Origin: CAYNVQ01 sp964400735
GTDB taxonomy: Bacteria; Acidobacteriota; Aminicenantia; Aminicenantales; Aminicenantaceae
DNA length: 64,000 nucleotides
Assembly (NCBI GenBank): GCA_964400735.1
Contig: CAYNVQ010000002.1
Coordinates: 62,001 to 126,000, forward strand
Direction of reading: 5' to 3'
Shown here: piece after piece, positions 15,883 to 25,700 of the stretch
Numbering within the stretch: position 1 is the first letter of the stretch
Layout: each line of letters begins with the position of its first letter
Program-made: the position numbers and the translations under genes
Notes under the pieces: model-generated
Seen by the model: only the letters and a program-made list of their open reading frames with translations
Database searches by the model: none
What the model was told of the DNA's origin: nothing

Positions 15883-17274
15883 TTATCTGGTGGAGACAAT
15901 TCTCGAGGTGGCGGTCAATAGAAAGGCAGAGGCCAGGTTTAGGTCGACAACCCGCCTGTTATCCTGCAGAAATTTTTTCTGCATCCTCTTTCTCAACTCC
16001 TGGAGCCTGGAGAAGCGGATCGGAAAATACCTCTCCATCTGCCGCGCGTATCCCTTGCTGTAATAGGCACCGTTTCTTCCTATCGCTTCCAGAATAAGAA
16101 GAGAACAGTTTTTCAGAATAAGATCTTTCAGAGCTCGCTCGTTTTGATTCCCTCCATCCAGCTCGGCATCCACACAGATGGATATGAAATTCAGCAGTTT
16201 ATTGGCCAGATGATCAAGGCTATCCTTTCCAGCGGCGAGCGAAAAGATCGTGTGGTGCCTGTTCTCTCGGTCCACGACGAAATCCTGAATATCATCGGCC
16301 AGCTGGAGGTAGGCACCGAATCCGAAACAAAAATCCGCCTCTTTCTCGCCTAACATGCCGCTGACCAGAAAACCGTCGGCCAGCACCGAAGTTCCCCCTT
16401 TTTCGAAACTCAAGTCGAGGATATCGATCTCCAAAGGAAGGGCATTCCCTTTTTGCTGGAAGAGGCTTTTAATCTGGGCGTTGAATATGGAAAGCATGCT
16501 CTGGTAGACACCGGGAAAACTTTCCCTTTTGTACTCGGCCTCTATCATCTTGATCAGTCTCGATATTTTCTCTTCGTTTATGTTTTCAGGAAAGACAGCC
16601 TCTCCTTCCAGCCAGCTTCTCAGACGGCCGATCATCTCTAGCTTATTTTCCAAAGATAACGAGGCGTCATCCAGGTAATTATCCATATAGGGATAGATCA
16701 TGCTATAGGCAAAGATGGAATCCAAAAACTTCACCTGCAATCCTAGGTACATTTGAAGGGAATTCATGATCCAGGCATTCCTCAGCGCTTGATACACATT
16801 TTCAATGGCCAATTCAGGATCAAAACCTTTGGCTTTTTCCACAAACATCTGGGTCACACGGACATAGTCCTCCTGCAGCACGGTGTCCAGAGCCAACTCG
16901 GACAGGGCTAAAAAACGCCGGCTAAAGTCTTTGACCTCGACGAAGAAATCTTCCAACCAGGCTTCTCCTTCTGCCTTATCTACTGGATATTCGTCGATTT
17001 TCTCTGCGGCCTGATCGATGAAGCGGAAAAGCTCTCTTTCGATGGTTTTTTGCTGTTTCTCCGGGTAGGCTTTTCCCATATCGGGAAATCCTGAGGACGC
17101 CTCTTGCCATAAGCGGAGATACTTTTCTTTGTATCTCTGGATATTTTCCCCGAGCCCTCCCACTTTTTGGGAGAAGGGAAAGAATTCGTCCAAATCTTTT
17201 CTCCTCTTCCTGGTCTCGCTATCTCCCTCTTTAACTATACGAAAAAATACTCTCTTTGGATCATACGGGACCAT
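15883..17274 (-). CDS. Class I isoprenoid-synthase-like protein (trans-prenyltransferase/terpene synthase fold)
   Basis: A 463-residue, largely helical soluble protein. It carries two Asp-rich motifs: D198-NYL-D202-D203 in an IYPYMDNYLDD context, and GAYLQLADDIQD (residues 320-331), which fits the GxxxQxxDDxxD second motif of trans-isoprenyl-diphosphate synthases exactly. An EKGG block (291-294) sits where the diphosphate-binding Lys region is expected. The first motif (DxxxDD) differs from DDxxD, and the protein is about 100-150 residues longer than a typical prenyl synthase because of an N-terminal helical extension. Substrate and product are unknown. It is monocistronic; the start has a weak ribosome-binding site. 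Confidence 0.7.
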   Translation of the reverse strand: MVPYDPKRVFFRIVKEGDSETRKRRKDLDEFFPFSQKVGGLGENIQRYKEKYLRLWQEASSGFPDMGKAYPEKQQKTIERELFRFIDQAAEKIDEYPVDKAEGEAWLEDFFVEVKDFSRRFLALSELALDTVLQEDYVRVTQMFVEKAKGFDPELAIENVYQALRNAWIMNSLQMYLGLQVKFLDSIFAYSMIYPYMDNYLDDASLSLENKLEMIGRLRSWLEGEAVFPENINEEKISRLIKMIEAEYKRESFPGVYQSMLSIFNAQIKSLFQQKGNALPLEIDILDLSFEKGGTSVLADGFLVSGMLGEKEADFCFGFGAYLQLADDIQDFVVDRENRHHTIFSLAAGKDSLDHLANKLLNFISICVDAELDGGNQNERALKDLILKNCSLLILEAIGRNGAYYSKGYARQMERYFPIRFSRLQELRKRMQKKFLQDNRRVVDLNLASAFLLTATSRIVSTR

Positions 17275-17402
17275 TCAGGTTTCTTTTTCACTTTTCTTTT
17301 GGCCCATTGAAATCACAATCGACGGGGAGGAGAATATGCCAAAATTCTATCAACCTTCTATATCCGTTACTTCTTTACTGCTGGTCACATGATTCGCCAG
17401 GG

Positions 17403-17963
17403 TCACAGATGCTCGGCCAAAATTTTTATTCCGATAAAAATCAGGATCAGCCCACCCAAAAATTCCGCTCCTTTACCTGCCAACTTTCCTATTAAAGGCC
17501 CTAACCGTGTCCCCCCAAGGGTGAGAAAAAAAGCGACACCGCCTATGATGAGGGAAGGATAAAGGATGCCCTCCTCCAGGGCGGCAAAACTCAATCCGAC
17601 GGCAAAGGCATCGATGCTGGTGGCTATCGACAACACGATCAGGTTCAAGCCTTTGGTCGGATCACTAGAAGCCTCCTTCTTAATCTTTTCATCTTGAAAG
17701 GATGCCAGCACCATCTTCCCCCCGATAAAAAGGAGCAACCCAAAGGCTACCCAATGGTCTACTTCCCGTATGTAGCGCAAAAAGCCCTGGCCGGCCAGCC
17801 AACCGATCAGCGACATCATGAACTGGAAAGCACCGAAGAATAAGGAAAGCCGATAAGCTTGTGTTCTGTTCAACCCTTGCGGCACGACACTAAGGCCGAC
17901 AGCCACTGCAAATGCGTCCATGGCTAAGGCAAAAGCCACCGGAAGGACCAATAAAAAATTCAT
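17403..17963 (-). CDS. mntP: Manganese efflux pump MntP family
   Basis: A 186-residue, six-helix membrane protein made of two homologous halves. Each half has the signature acidic motif: ALAMDAFAVAVG near the N-terminus and ATSIDAFAVGLSFA in the middle; these Asp residues are required for Mn2+ export in the family. Its start overlaps the stop of the M20 amidohydrolase gene (ATGA), so it is co-transcribed with it, although no functional link is obvious. No yybP-ykoY manganese riboswitch was seen upstream of the operon. Confidence 0.9.
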   Translation of the reverse strand: MNFLLVLPVAFALAMDAFAVAVGLSVVPQGLNRTQAYRLSLFFGAFQFMMSLIGWLAGQGFLRYIREVDHWVAFGLLLFIGGKMVLASFQDEKIKKEASSDPTKGLNLIVLSIATSIDAFAVGLSFAALEEGILYPSLIIGGVAFFLTLGGTRLGPLIGKLAGKGAEFLGGLILIFIGIKILAEHL

Positions 17964-19132
17964 CCGGAACGCTCTTCCAGATACTCGAGGGTCAACCGTG
18001 TCATCAGAAGTGTAGCCTGGGGCAAGGCTTTTTCATCGATATCAAAGGCCGCATGGTGATGGGGAAACTCCGTGCCATCCCCCATGCCGAAAAAGAAAAA
18101 CGCCCCTGGGACTTTTTGGAGAAAATAGGCAAAATCCTCACCGCCCATGACCGGATCGATGAACCGCACCCTGTCTTTTCCCAAGGTCTCCTTCGCTGTC
18201 TTCTCCACAAAATCCACCATGCCCTCATCGTTTATGACCGGAGGATAGCCCTTCTCGTACTGAACTTCCGCCTTGGCCCCGAATGTCCTGCAGGTCATGT
18301 CGGCTATCTCCCTCAGCCGCCGTTCGGCCAGCTCCTGCACTTCCGGCTCAAAACTCCGAACCGTACCGGTCAATTCCACCTTTCCCGGGATGATATTGTA
18401 GATCGTCCCGCCGCTGACGGTCCCGAAGGAGACCACGACAGGCTTCAAGGGATCCACATTCCGGCTGGCGATGCTCTGGATGTCGACCACCAGGTGTGCA
18501 GCCACCAGGATGGGGTCTACGGTCTGCTGAGGCATGGAGCCATGCCCCCCTTTGCCCAGAACCTGGACGGTGAATTGGTCAGGCTGGGCCATCATAGCTC
18601 CCTTGACCAGGCCTACAACGCCTGTGGGAAGACTTTGCCACAGATGAAGCCCGAAGATGGCATCCACATCCTCCAAAGCCCCTTCGTCTATCATCTGCTT
18701 GGCGCCTCCTGGAATCCGTTCTTCCGAGGGCTGGAAAAGGAACACCACCTTTCCTTTGAGGGAATGCTTCCTTTCGGAAAGAAGCCGGATCACCCCCATC
18801 AAGATCGCCATATGACCGTCGTGACCGCAGGCATGGGTGGCCATGGGATTCTGGGAAATGTATTCCTTGTCCCCCTCTTCTTTCAGGGGAAGCGCATCGA
18901 TATCCGCCCGCAAGGCCACTGTTTTCCCACCGGGGTATCCCTGCAATACACCTCTGAGCCCGGTCTTCGCTATGACTTGAACGGGAATGTCGAGTTCTTC
19001 CATGAATTTCCGCAGCATAGAAGATGTCCGGTGTTCTTCGAAGGCTGTTTCAGGATGGCGGTGAAAATCCCGGCGCCAGGCGATGATCTGATCCGTCAGG
19101 TTTTCTACCTGCGTTTTCAATTCCTCTATCAT
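17960..19132 (-). CDS. M20D amidohydrolase (hippurate / N-acyl amino acid hydrolase type)
   Basis: The start at 19132 is chosen because GGAGGAAAAAG precedes it, giving 390 residues; an in-frame ATG at 19162 has a poorly spaced site. Metal ligands are visible as ATHACGHDGH, QPSEE and FGLHLW, and the dimerisation-domain motif GKGGHGSMPQQTVDPI is intact. M20D enzymes remove acyl groups from amino acids (hippurate, N-acetyl or indole-acetyl conjugates) or act on acetylated diaminopimelate; which one cannot be told. No signal peptide, so it is cytoplasmic. It is the first gene of a pair with mntP. Confidence 0.88.
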   Translation of the reverse strand: MIEELKTQVENLTDQIIAWRRDFHRHPETAFEEHRTSSMLRKFMEELDIPVQVIAKTGLRGVLQGYPGGKTVALRADIDALPLKEEGDKEYISQNPMATHACGHDGHMAILMGVIRLLSERKHSLKGKVVFLFQPSEERIPGGAKQMIDEGALEDVDAIFGLHLWQSLPTGVVGLVKGAMMAQPDQFTVQVLGKGGHGSMPQQTVDPILVAAHLVVDIQSIASRNVDPLKPVVVSFGTVSGGTIYNIIPGKVELTGTVRSFEPEVQELAERRLREIADMTCRTFGAKAEVQYEKGYPPVINDEGMVDFVEKTAKETLGKDRVRFIDPVMGGEDFAYFLQKVPGAFFFFGMGDGTEFPHHHAAFDIDEKALPQATLLMTRLTLEYLEERSG

Positions 19133-19430
19133 CTTTTTCCTCCGTTTTATCTGAAAGCTCATATACCTCGATTATTGCCTAAAGAACGCCAAATGTCATT
19201 TTTAGCCATGGCAAAGCCATCTCAATTTTATTGTTCATGGCTAGGTATTCACGAATGATGAATTCGTAAACACCCATGTTTCGATCCCAAAAGCTTCTCT
19301 GCCCTGGGAAATCGGCAAAATGGTTCGATTCTTCGAAACCGGCAACGCATCCCAAGACTTCTATGATCGGAAATTCCACACCGAGAGACTGTCTCATTCA
19401 ACTCCCAGAATCGAGACTGTATCTCGACGC
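19133..19430. other. Intergenic region with several inverted repeats
   Basis: About 300 bases between the symporter stop and the amidohydrolase start, both on the minus strand. It holds TAGCCATG paired with CATGGCTA (about 19203-19244) and ACGAAT-GATGA-ATTCGT (about 19250-19268). Near 19383 the repeated motif GAGACTGTCTC occurs, with GAGACTGTATCTCG close by. An open frame at 19179-19397 on the minus strand has no start signal or recognisable domain. It is probably a terminator plus promoter region. Confidence 0.35.
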
Positions 19431-20864
19431 CTAGATTTTTTCGACATCAGGGCCGACTGGCTTTGTCCGAAAACAGATGGCCAAGGTGATGATGCTGTTA
19501 ACGGCCAACCCGACAAATCCTGCGTTCATCCCCAAGAAAGGATCGTGACCGGAGTATATAAGCACGGCCACCACACCGATCCCGGCGATGAGTCCGCTCA
19601 ATATGGCGGTTTTAGTGACCCTCTTCCAGAATAAACCCAGAACCACGCCGGGAAAGAACTGGGTGACTCCGTCATAGCCGATGATTAGCAGATTAACCAA
19701 TTCATTCGGAAAAAACATGGCTAAGACCAGGGCGAGGCTGGTGATGACCAGCACGAGAAACCGGGAAAGCCTCATCACTGTCTCCTCGCTGGCCCGGGGA
19801 TTGAACCCCGCTTTGTAGACGTTTTTGGCCAAAAGAGTGGAGGCAAACAGCACCAGGATGGAGGAAGGGACCATAGCGGTCACCGCCCCGGCCGCTCCCA
19901 CGAATCCCATAAACCAGGAGGGGTAGGTCCGGTTGACCAGCTCCAGGAAAGCCATATCCCCGTTGGCTAGGTCTGGAATGACCAGAAGGGCCGTGAATCC
20001 CACCATGAAGACCAGAAGGATCGGTATCTGGTAAAGAGGCATGATGATGGCATTCCTTTTGATGATCCTAGCGCTTTTGGCCGAAAAAACAGAACCGAAA
20101 ACATGGGGCCACATGTAAAATCCCAATCCGGTCAGAATCAGGGTCGACATGACCCAAATCACTCCCATGTGGGAGGTGGCTCCCGGCAACACCAGGTACT
20201 GAGGCTTTTGCTCGATAAGGGTACGGAACATGTTGCCTAATCCGCCGAAATAAATAGCCGGCACTCCGATCCCGACCACCAGTACCGCCACGATCATCAT
20301 GATATCCTTGACGATCGAGACCCACGCCGTTCCCCTTATTCCGCTGGTATACACAAACACACAGGTCAGCACGAAAGATATGGCGATGGCCAGCTGGGAA
20401 GAGACGGCTCTATTGCTGGCTACCTCCACGATCAATCCCAGACCTGTAAGCTGGAGCTGAAGGTAAGGGATGATGGAAAACACTCCGATCAGGGCCACGA
20501 GTATCCCCAGGGGCCGGCTGTCATATCTCTTGATGAAAAAATCCGGCTGGGTATGCAGACCGTGACGCTTTCCCTCTTTCCAGAGGGCCGGCAGGATGAA
20601 GAAGGAGAGGGTGTAGGCCAAGGCTCCGTAGACCAGGATATAAAAGGTAGGGGCACCCTTGGAGTAGGCCCACCCGCTGGCCCCGAGAAAGGTGAAGGTG
20701 GTGTAGATCTCACCGGCCATCAAAAGCCAGATGATGATGATACCGAACCGCCGTCCTCCCACCGTCCAATTTTCCAGGTTCATTTTGACCCGCCGTCCGG
20801 CATAGATTCCCAGCAGGGAGGAGAAGACGATAGTGCCCAGGATGATGATCAAAGCCGCGTTCAT
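19431..20864 (-). CDS. Sodium:solute symporter (SSS family)
   Basis: A 477-residue transporter with about 12-13 predicted membrane helices. The N-terminal GRRFGIIIIWLLMAGEIYTT and GASGWAYSKGAPTFYILVYG are typical of the SSS/SLC5 LeuT-fold family, as is GFVGAAGAVTAMVPSSILVL, the region of the Na2 site. Substrate specificity cannot be inferred; relatives carry pantothenate, proline, sugars or monocarboxylates. Its start overlaps the stop of the DUF3311 gene by four bases. The two genes are usually found together. Confidence 0.88.
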   Translation of the reverse strand: MNAALIIILGTIVFSSLLGIYAGRRVKMNLENWTVGGRRFGIIIIWLLMAGEIYTTFTFLGASGWAYSKGAPTFYILVYGALAYTLSFFILPALWKEGKRHGLHTQPDFFIKRYDSRPLGILVALIGVFSIIPYLQLQLTGLGLIVEVASNRAVSSQLAIAISFVLTCVFVYTSGIRGTAWVSIVKDIMMIVAVLVVGIGVPAIYFGGLGNMFRTLIEQKPQYLVLPGATSHMGVIWVMSTLILTGLGFYMWPHVFGSVFSAKSARIIKRNAIIMPLYQIPILLVFMVGFTALLVIPDLANGDMAFLELVNRTYPSWFMGFVGAAGAVTAMVPSSILVLFASTLLAKNVYKAGFNPRASEETVMRLSRFLVLVITSLALVLAMFFPNELVNLLIIGYDGVTQFFPGVVLGLFWKRVTKTAILSGLIAGIGVVAVLIYSGHDPFLGMNAGFVGLAVNSIITLAICFRTKPVGPDVEKI

Positions 20865-21082
20865 TCGTCATCTCCTTCTTCGGGCTTGTTGTATTTTTTC
20901 TCCGCTAAATAGGCACCGAACAGGATAAGCGGCGTCATCACCACCCAGGCCAGAAGCCAGAACAACAAAAACGGCAGCCCCAGGATGATGGGCTCTATGC
21001 GGTTGACAAGCGGCAGGGCAAAAACCATGGTAATGAAGGGGATGGCCCCCAGAATCAAAGCGATGCGTGTCCCTTTCTGCAT
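20861..21082 (-). CDS. DUF3311 small membrane protein, symporter partner
   Basis: Started at 21082, where AAGGAGGTCGGG precedes ATG; an upstream in-frame ATG at 21106 lacks such a site. The 73-residue product has two membrane helices (ALILGAIPFITMVFALPLVN and ILGLPFLLFWLLAWVVMTPL) and a charged C-terminal tail. DUF3311 proteins are encoded just before SSS symporters and are thought to be accessory subunits, which fits the ATGA overlap with the symporter here. Confidence 0.85.
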   Translation of the reverse strand: MQKGTRIALILGAIPFITMVFALPLVNRIEPIILGLPFLLFWLLAWVVMTPLILFGAYLAEKKYNKPEEGDDE

Positions 21083-21681
21083 CCCGACCTCCTTAAGATT
21101 GGCCATTATATCAAAAAAATCCTGCTGCGTCTGTTTATGGTTTTATTTTCTGATTTTTTTATCCTTCAGCCTGTATAATGCTCGGATTCTTTCTCCACTT
21201 CAGCAAAATCAGTATGCGGCAAGCCTTTAGAGAGCGAAAAAAAGTCGATTAAACAAAAACAGCATAAAGCAAGCTTAAAAAAATCAAACTTATAGACAGC
21301 ATAAGCCTCGTCATATAGAATATAAAATTCTGAAGACTCTATCCGAAGGGAAGTGAAGAACACGGCTATTGCAGACAACCCCTCCACAAATTTTCTAAAA
21401 GGCCGTATTTTTAAGCAGCCCTCCTGGGAAGGTCGCTGGTTGAAACCATTATGCTTATGATTGATCGGGTTTTTGAAAGCAAACGGCTTCTTTCATCGCC
21501 CATGAACAGAGATGACGTTTTGGCCAAAAGACTGGATTTAGAAGATCTGAAGGTTTTTCGCTGGGACAAGTATAAAATCAAAGGGAGGTCACCTGGGACA
21601 TGTCCGTCAATGCGCGCTCAATCATGATATAGGTTCGCGAAACATCGGAATATACTTCCGCATTGGCAAAGGAGCAAAAGG
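21083..21681. other. Intergenic region with a possible gene remnant
   Basis: About 600 bases separate the divergent DUF3311 and RND adaptor genes. A TATAAT (21174-21179) reads rightward without a good -35 box. Apart from the small frame at 21451-21627 nothing coding was recognised; the first half is AT-rich. Confidence 0.4.
21451..21627 (+). pseudogene. Possible small gene or remnant (unrecognised)
   Basis: A 58-codon frame with protein-like composition (MIDRVFESKRLLSS, then DDVLAKRLDLEDLKVFRWDK) that then turns into an unconvincing tail. The open frame extends 45 bases upstream of the ATG to a stop codon. There is no ribosome-binding site before either ATG (21451, 21457). It may be the remains of a longer gene; the family was not recognised. 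Confidence 0.25.
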
Positions 21682-22752
21682 ATGAGGAAACAACGAATGT
21701 TAGTAGGCTTGATAACAGTCGTGGTTGCGCTGGCTGTCATCATTTTCGTAGCGATCATAAAATCTAAACCAGCGGAGGAAGATGCAGAGATGGGCACGGA
21801 CGTTGCGGTCCATGTCGGCAAGATCATTCGCGCAACGCTCCACCGTTATGTTATGGCCTATGGGAGAGTGGAACCTGAGCCTGCCTCGGATAACAAACCG
21901 CCCGCCGCAGCATTCATCGGTTCCCCTCTAAGCGGAATCCTTGTCCAGATTAATTGCGTCGAAGGCCGGAAAGTTTCAAAAGGGGACATATTATTCCGCT
22001 TGGACAGCCGCGTAGCCGAGGTCGCCCTCCACGAAGCCCAAAAAAAACTGGAGTTTGCCAAACAGACATATGAGCGTCAGAAAAAACTTCTTGAAGGCGA
22101 GGGAACATCCCTAAAAGCATTTCAAGGGGCAGAAAGTCAATTCAACATTGCCAAGAGCGAGCTGTCTGCGGCTCAAACTCAGCTCTCTCTTCTTCAGATC
22201 GAGGCTCCCCTGACGGGGACGCTGGTCAAGCTTAACGCTGAACTCGGTCAATCTGTCGAATCGAACGCGACCTTGGCTGAGATCATCGACCTTGGCCGCC
22301 TGGTGGTGGCTGCCGACATTCCTAGCCGAGAAGCCTCCTTATTGAAGTTGGGCCAACCTGTTGAACTGGGTTCGGAGGCAACCGCCAAAGGCACTCTGGT
22401 ATTCATCAGCAAAGATATTGATCCTAATACAGATACCGTATCGATCCGGGCCTCCATTCCGTCAGCAATCGAATTTTATCCGGGTCATTTTCTTAATATC
22501 AGGATCATCTGTGCCGAACACAGCGACTGCCTGGCTGTCCCAGAAGAAAGCCTCATAAGCAGCGAAGAGGAAGGCAGCTGGATAATGAGCGTTCAAGGGG
22601 ATGAGGCTGTCCGGATCCCTGTGCAGGATGGCTTCCGCGAACACGGCCTCGTCGAAGTCGAAGGAGAAGGATTGACTGAGGGAATGATTATCGTCACAGA
22701 GGAAGCCTACAGCCTTCCTTCCGTGACAAAGATCCACATCATAGACAGATAA
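21682..22752 (+). CDS. RND periplasmic adaptor (HlyD/AcrA-like)
   Basis: A 356-residue membrane-fusion protein with an N-terminal membrane anchor or signal (LVGLITVVVALAVIIFVAII). The lipoyl halves (GSPLSGILVQINCVEGRKVS and IEAPLTGTLVKLNAELGQSV) flank a short coiled coil, followed by the barrel domain with the NTDTVSIRASI strand. The start follows AAGGAGCAAAAGG. The pump gene begins one base after its stop codon. No outer-membrane partner is adjacent, so it may share the TolC proteins encoded at 10.1 kb or 63 kb. Confidence 0.88.
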   Translation: MRKQRMLVGLITVVVALAVIIFVAIIKSKPAEEDAEMGTDVAVHVGKIIRATLHRYVMAYGRVEPEPASDNKPPAAAFIGSPLSGILVQINCVEGRKVSKGDILFRLDSRVAEVALHEAQKKLEFAKQTYERQKKLLEGEGTSLKAFQGAESQFNIAKSELSAAQTQLSLLQIEAPLTGTLVKLNAELGQSVESNATLAEIIDLGRLVVAADIPSREASLLKLGQPVELGSEATAKGTLVFISKDIDPNTDTVSIRASIPSAIEFYPGHFLNIRIICAEHSDCLAVPEESLISSEEEGSWIMSVQGDEAVRIPVQDGFREHGLVEVEGEGLTEGMIIVTEEAYSLPSVTKIHIIDR

Positions 22753-22753
22753 A

Positions 22754-25700
22754 ATGAATAAAAATCACGTTTTTGGCACCTTCGCTACACGCCATGCTCT
22801 TTTCATCGCCTTTGTCTGTATCGCGTTATGCCTGGCTGGTGTTTATTCGGCATTCAACATCCCATCATCTGTTTTTCCCCAAACAAATTTTCCTCGTGTC
22901 GTCATCCTCGTTGACAACGGTGTCATGCCCGCCGCCGAAATGATGGCCACAATCACACGGCCCATCGAAGAAGCTATGAAAGATATTCGGGGCGTCGCAA
23001 CCATCCGATCGGCTACCGGGCGCGGTTCGTCCGAGATCAGTGTGTTTTTCACCTGGAAGGTGGATATGATCGAATCCGAACTCTTCGTGCTCAGCCGCCT
23101 GTCCCAAATCCGCGGTACGCTTCCGGTGACATCTACGACGACTGTCTTCCGCTTGACGTTCTCAGCTTTTCCCATCGTAGGCGTCAGTCTCACCAGCAAT
23201 AAGCGCAGCATCACAGAGCTGTGGGAGATAGCTCGGTACAATCTCAAGCTCCGCTTCCTTCGCATTCCTGGCGTTGCCCGCGTCGACCTGGTCGGCGGCC
23301 GTACGCCCGAATACCACATCGTTGTAGATCCCCTATTTTTGAACGCAGCCCATCTTTCGCTCTCCCAGATAACAGATGCCTTGATCGCTAACAATTTTGT
23401 GGCTTCGGCCGGCATGCATGAAGAAAACCACACCCTCTACTTAACTGTCGTCGATGGGAGAGTGCATTCAATCCAGGACATTGAAAACTTCGTCGTAAAA
23501 ACAGAAGACGGACATCCTTTTCGAATCAGGGACATAGCTAAAGTCATACGCGGTCCCGAACCTGTTTTCAATATCGTCACCGCTGACGGAGAGGATGCTG
23601 TTCTGCTCAATATCCGCAGCCAGCCCGATGGCAGCACGCTGGACATTGCTTCCGCGCTCAAAAAACAGATCAAAGAATTGAGGAATGAGCTGGCTCCAGA
23701 TTTGAAACTTGCTTTTTTTTACGACCAGTCTGAAATTGTCAAAACTTCTGTCGAAGGAGTCTGGGAAGCCATCATTTTCGGCCTTTTTCTATCCGTGTTC
23801 GTTCTTTTTTCTTTTTTAAAAAATTGGGGCGCGACGCTCGTTGCAGCCATTGTGATTCCGGTAACCGTGTTGATCACTCTCGTGTCCATGAAAATGACGG
23901 GGTTAACATTCAACCTTATGACGCTGGGAGGCATTGCAGCGGCCATCGGCATCGTCATCGACGATGCGATCGTAGTGGTGGAAGCAATCCACACCAAGTT
24001 TATATCGGGCTTAAGCCGGCTCGAGGCTATCCGCAAGGGGATTAGCGAGATCTTCCGGCCGCTGATCGGCTCGACCCTTACGCCGGTCGTTGTCTTTATT
24101 CCCTTGGCATTCCTTCTTGGAATCACCGGCGTATTCTTCCGCGCCCTTGCCTTAACCATGGTCGTATCTCTGCTGACGTCACTCATCCTGGCAGTCACCT
24201 TGACGCCATCGCTCGCAGCCTGGTTCATTCGTCCCCGCAAAGGCGCCAAGCCTAAGCCATTCGCCGAACAAGGCGGATTTTTGCTCCGTCGTTTGATCCG
24301 GATTTATGAAATGGCTGTTCGCCCTGCACTCCGCCATCGCTGGCTCACGCTGGGCGTTTGCGGCCTTGTGTTTCTAACCGGCATTTTGATCTATAGCCGG
24401 CTTGACAGCGAATTTCTTCCTCCGATGGACGAAGGCGGCTTCGTGATCGATTATTTCACTCCGCCGGGGACAAGTCTCTCAGAAACGAATTACCAACTCT
24501 TGCAGGCGGAGAAGATTTTGAGATCGATCCCAGAAGTCGAAAGCTATTCCCGCCGCACAGGAGCAAGGCTTGCCCTAGCCATCGCCGAACCGAACACCGG
24601 CGATTTTCTTGTCAAGCTGAAAACAAGGCGTAAACGCAAAACCGAGGATGTGATATCCGAATTACGGAGGAGATTCAACAGGGAACTGCCCGGCTTGAAT
24701 TGGGAATTCCCCGGGATTCTAAGCGACCTGATCGGAGACCTGATGTGGGCTCCTCAGCCCATCGAAGTAAAGCTGTTTTCGACCGACACAGAATGGCTCA
24801 AGAAAAAAGCGCCGGAGGTTGAAGCGCAGTTGAAAAAAACCCAAGGCGTTGTGGACACGTTTAACGGACTGGTTTATACCGGACCGACCATAAGCTTCCA
24901 CGTGCGCCCAGTAGATGCGCAACGATTCGGACTAACGGCCGATGACATTGCCCAGGCTCTCAACACAGCCATGCTGGGACAGACGGCTTCCTGGGTGCTT
25001 GAAGGAGATCGAGTGGTGGATATCAGGGTGAAGGTTGACCCCGGAAGACTCAATCGACTGGCCAGCCTCAGGGAACTGCCTCTGCAGACCCCGGATGGCT
25101 TGATCATCAAGTTGTCTCAAGTGGCGGATGTTATCGAGGAAGCAGGAAAGCTCGAACTCAGGCGTGAAGACCAACGGCAGGACGTCGCCATAACGGCGCG
25201 TCTCGAAGGCCGAGATATGGGAAGCGCTATGCACGAGATCAGCGACATACTGAGCAAAGATAGATCCATCCCCCCAGGAACAATCGAATACGGCGGACTT
25301 TTCGAGCAGCAACAGGAATCTTTCCGGAACCTCTTGATTGTGCTGCTTATGGCGATCTTTTTGGTCTTTACGGTGTTGCTGCTCGAATTCGGTTCCTTTT
25401 ACGAACCCGTATCCATCATATTCGGTGCGATACTGGCTATGTTCGGGACAATCCTTGCTCTGCGGCTCACTGGGACATCCCTCAATGTGGTCTCTTTCCT
25501 CGGAGCGATCATCGGTGTCGGGATTGTGGCCAAGAATGGAATTTTGATGCTTGATTTCGTTAAGGTCTTACGTGCCGGAGAATTTTCATTGGAGGAAGCG
25601 CTGGTGCAATCGGGCCGACGCCGATTGCGCCCTGTTTTGATGACGTCCATGACGACTGTCATCGGAATGTTACCGCTGGCCTACGGTATAGGCTCTGGGG

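Noticed and set aside
17912..19258. A 448-codon frame opposite mntP and the M20 amidohydrolase
   Set aside because: It runs across the overlap of two well-supported genes and has no domain features.
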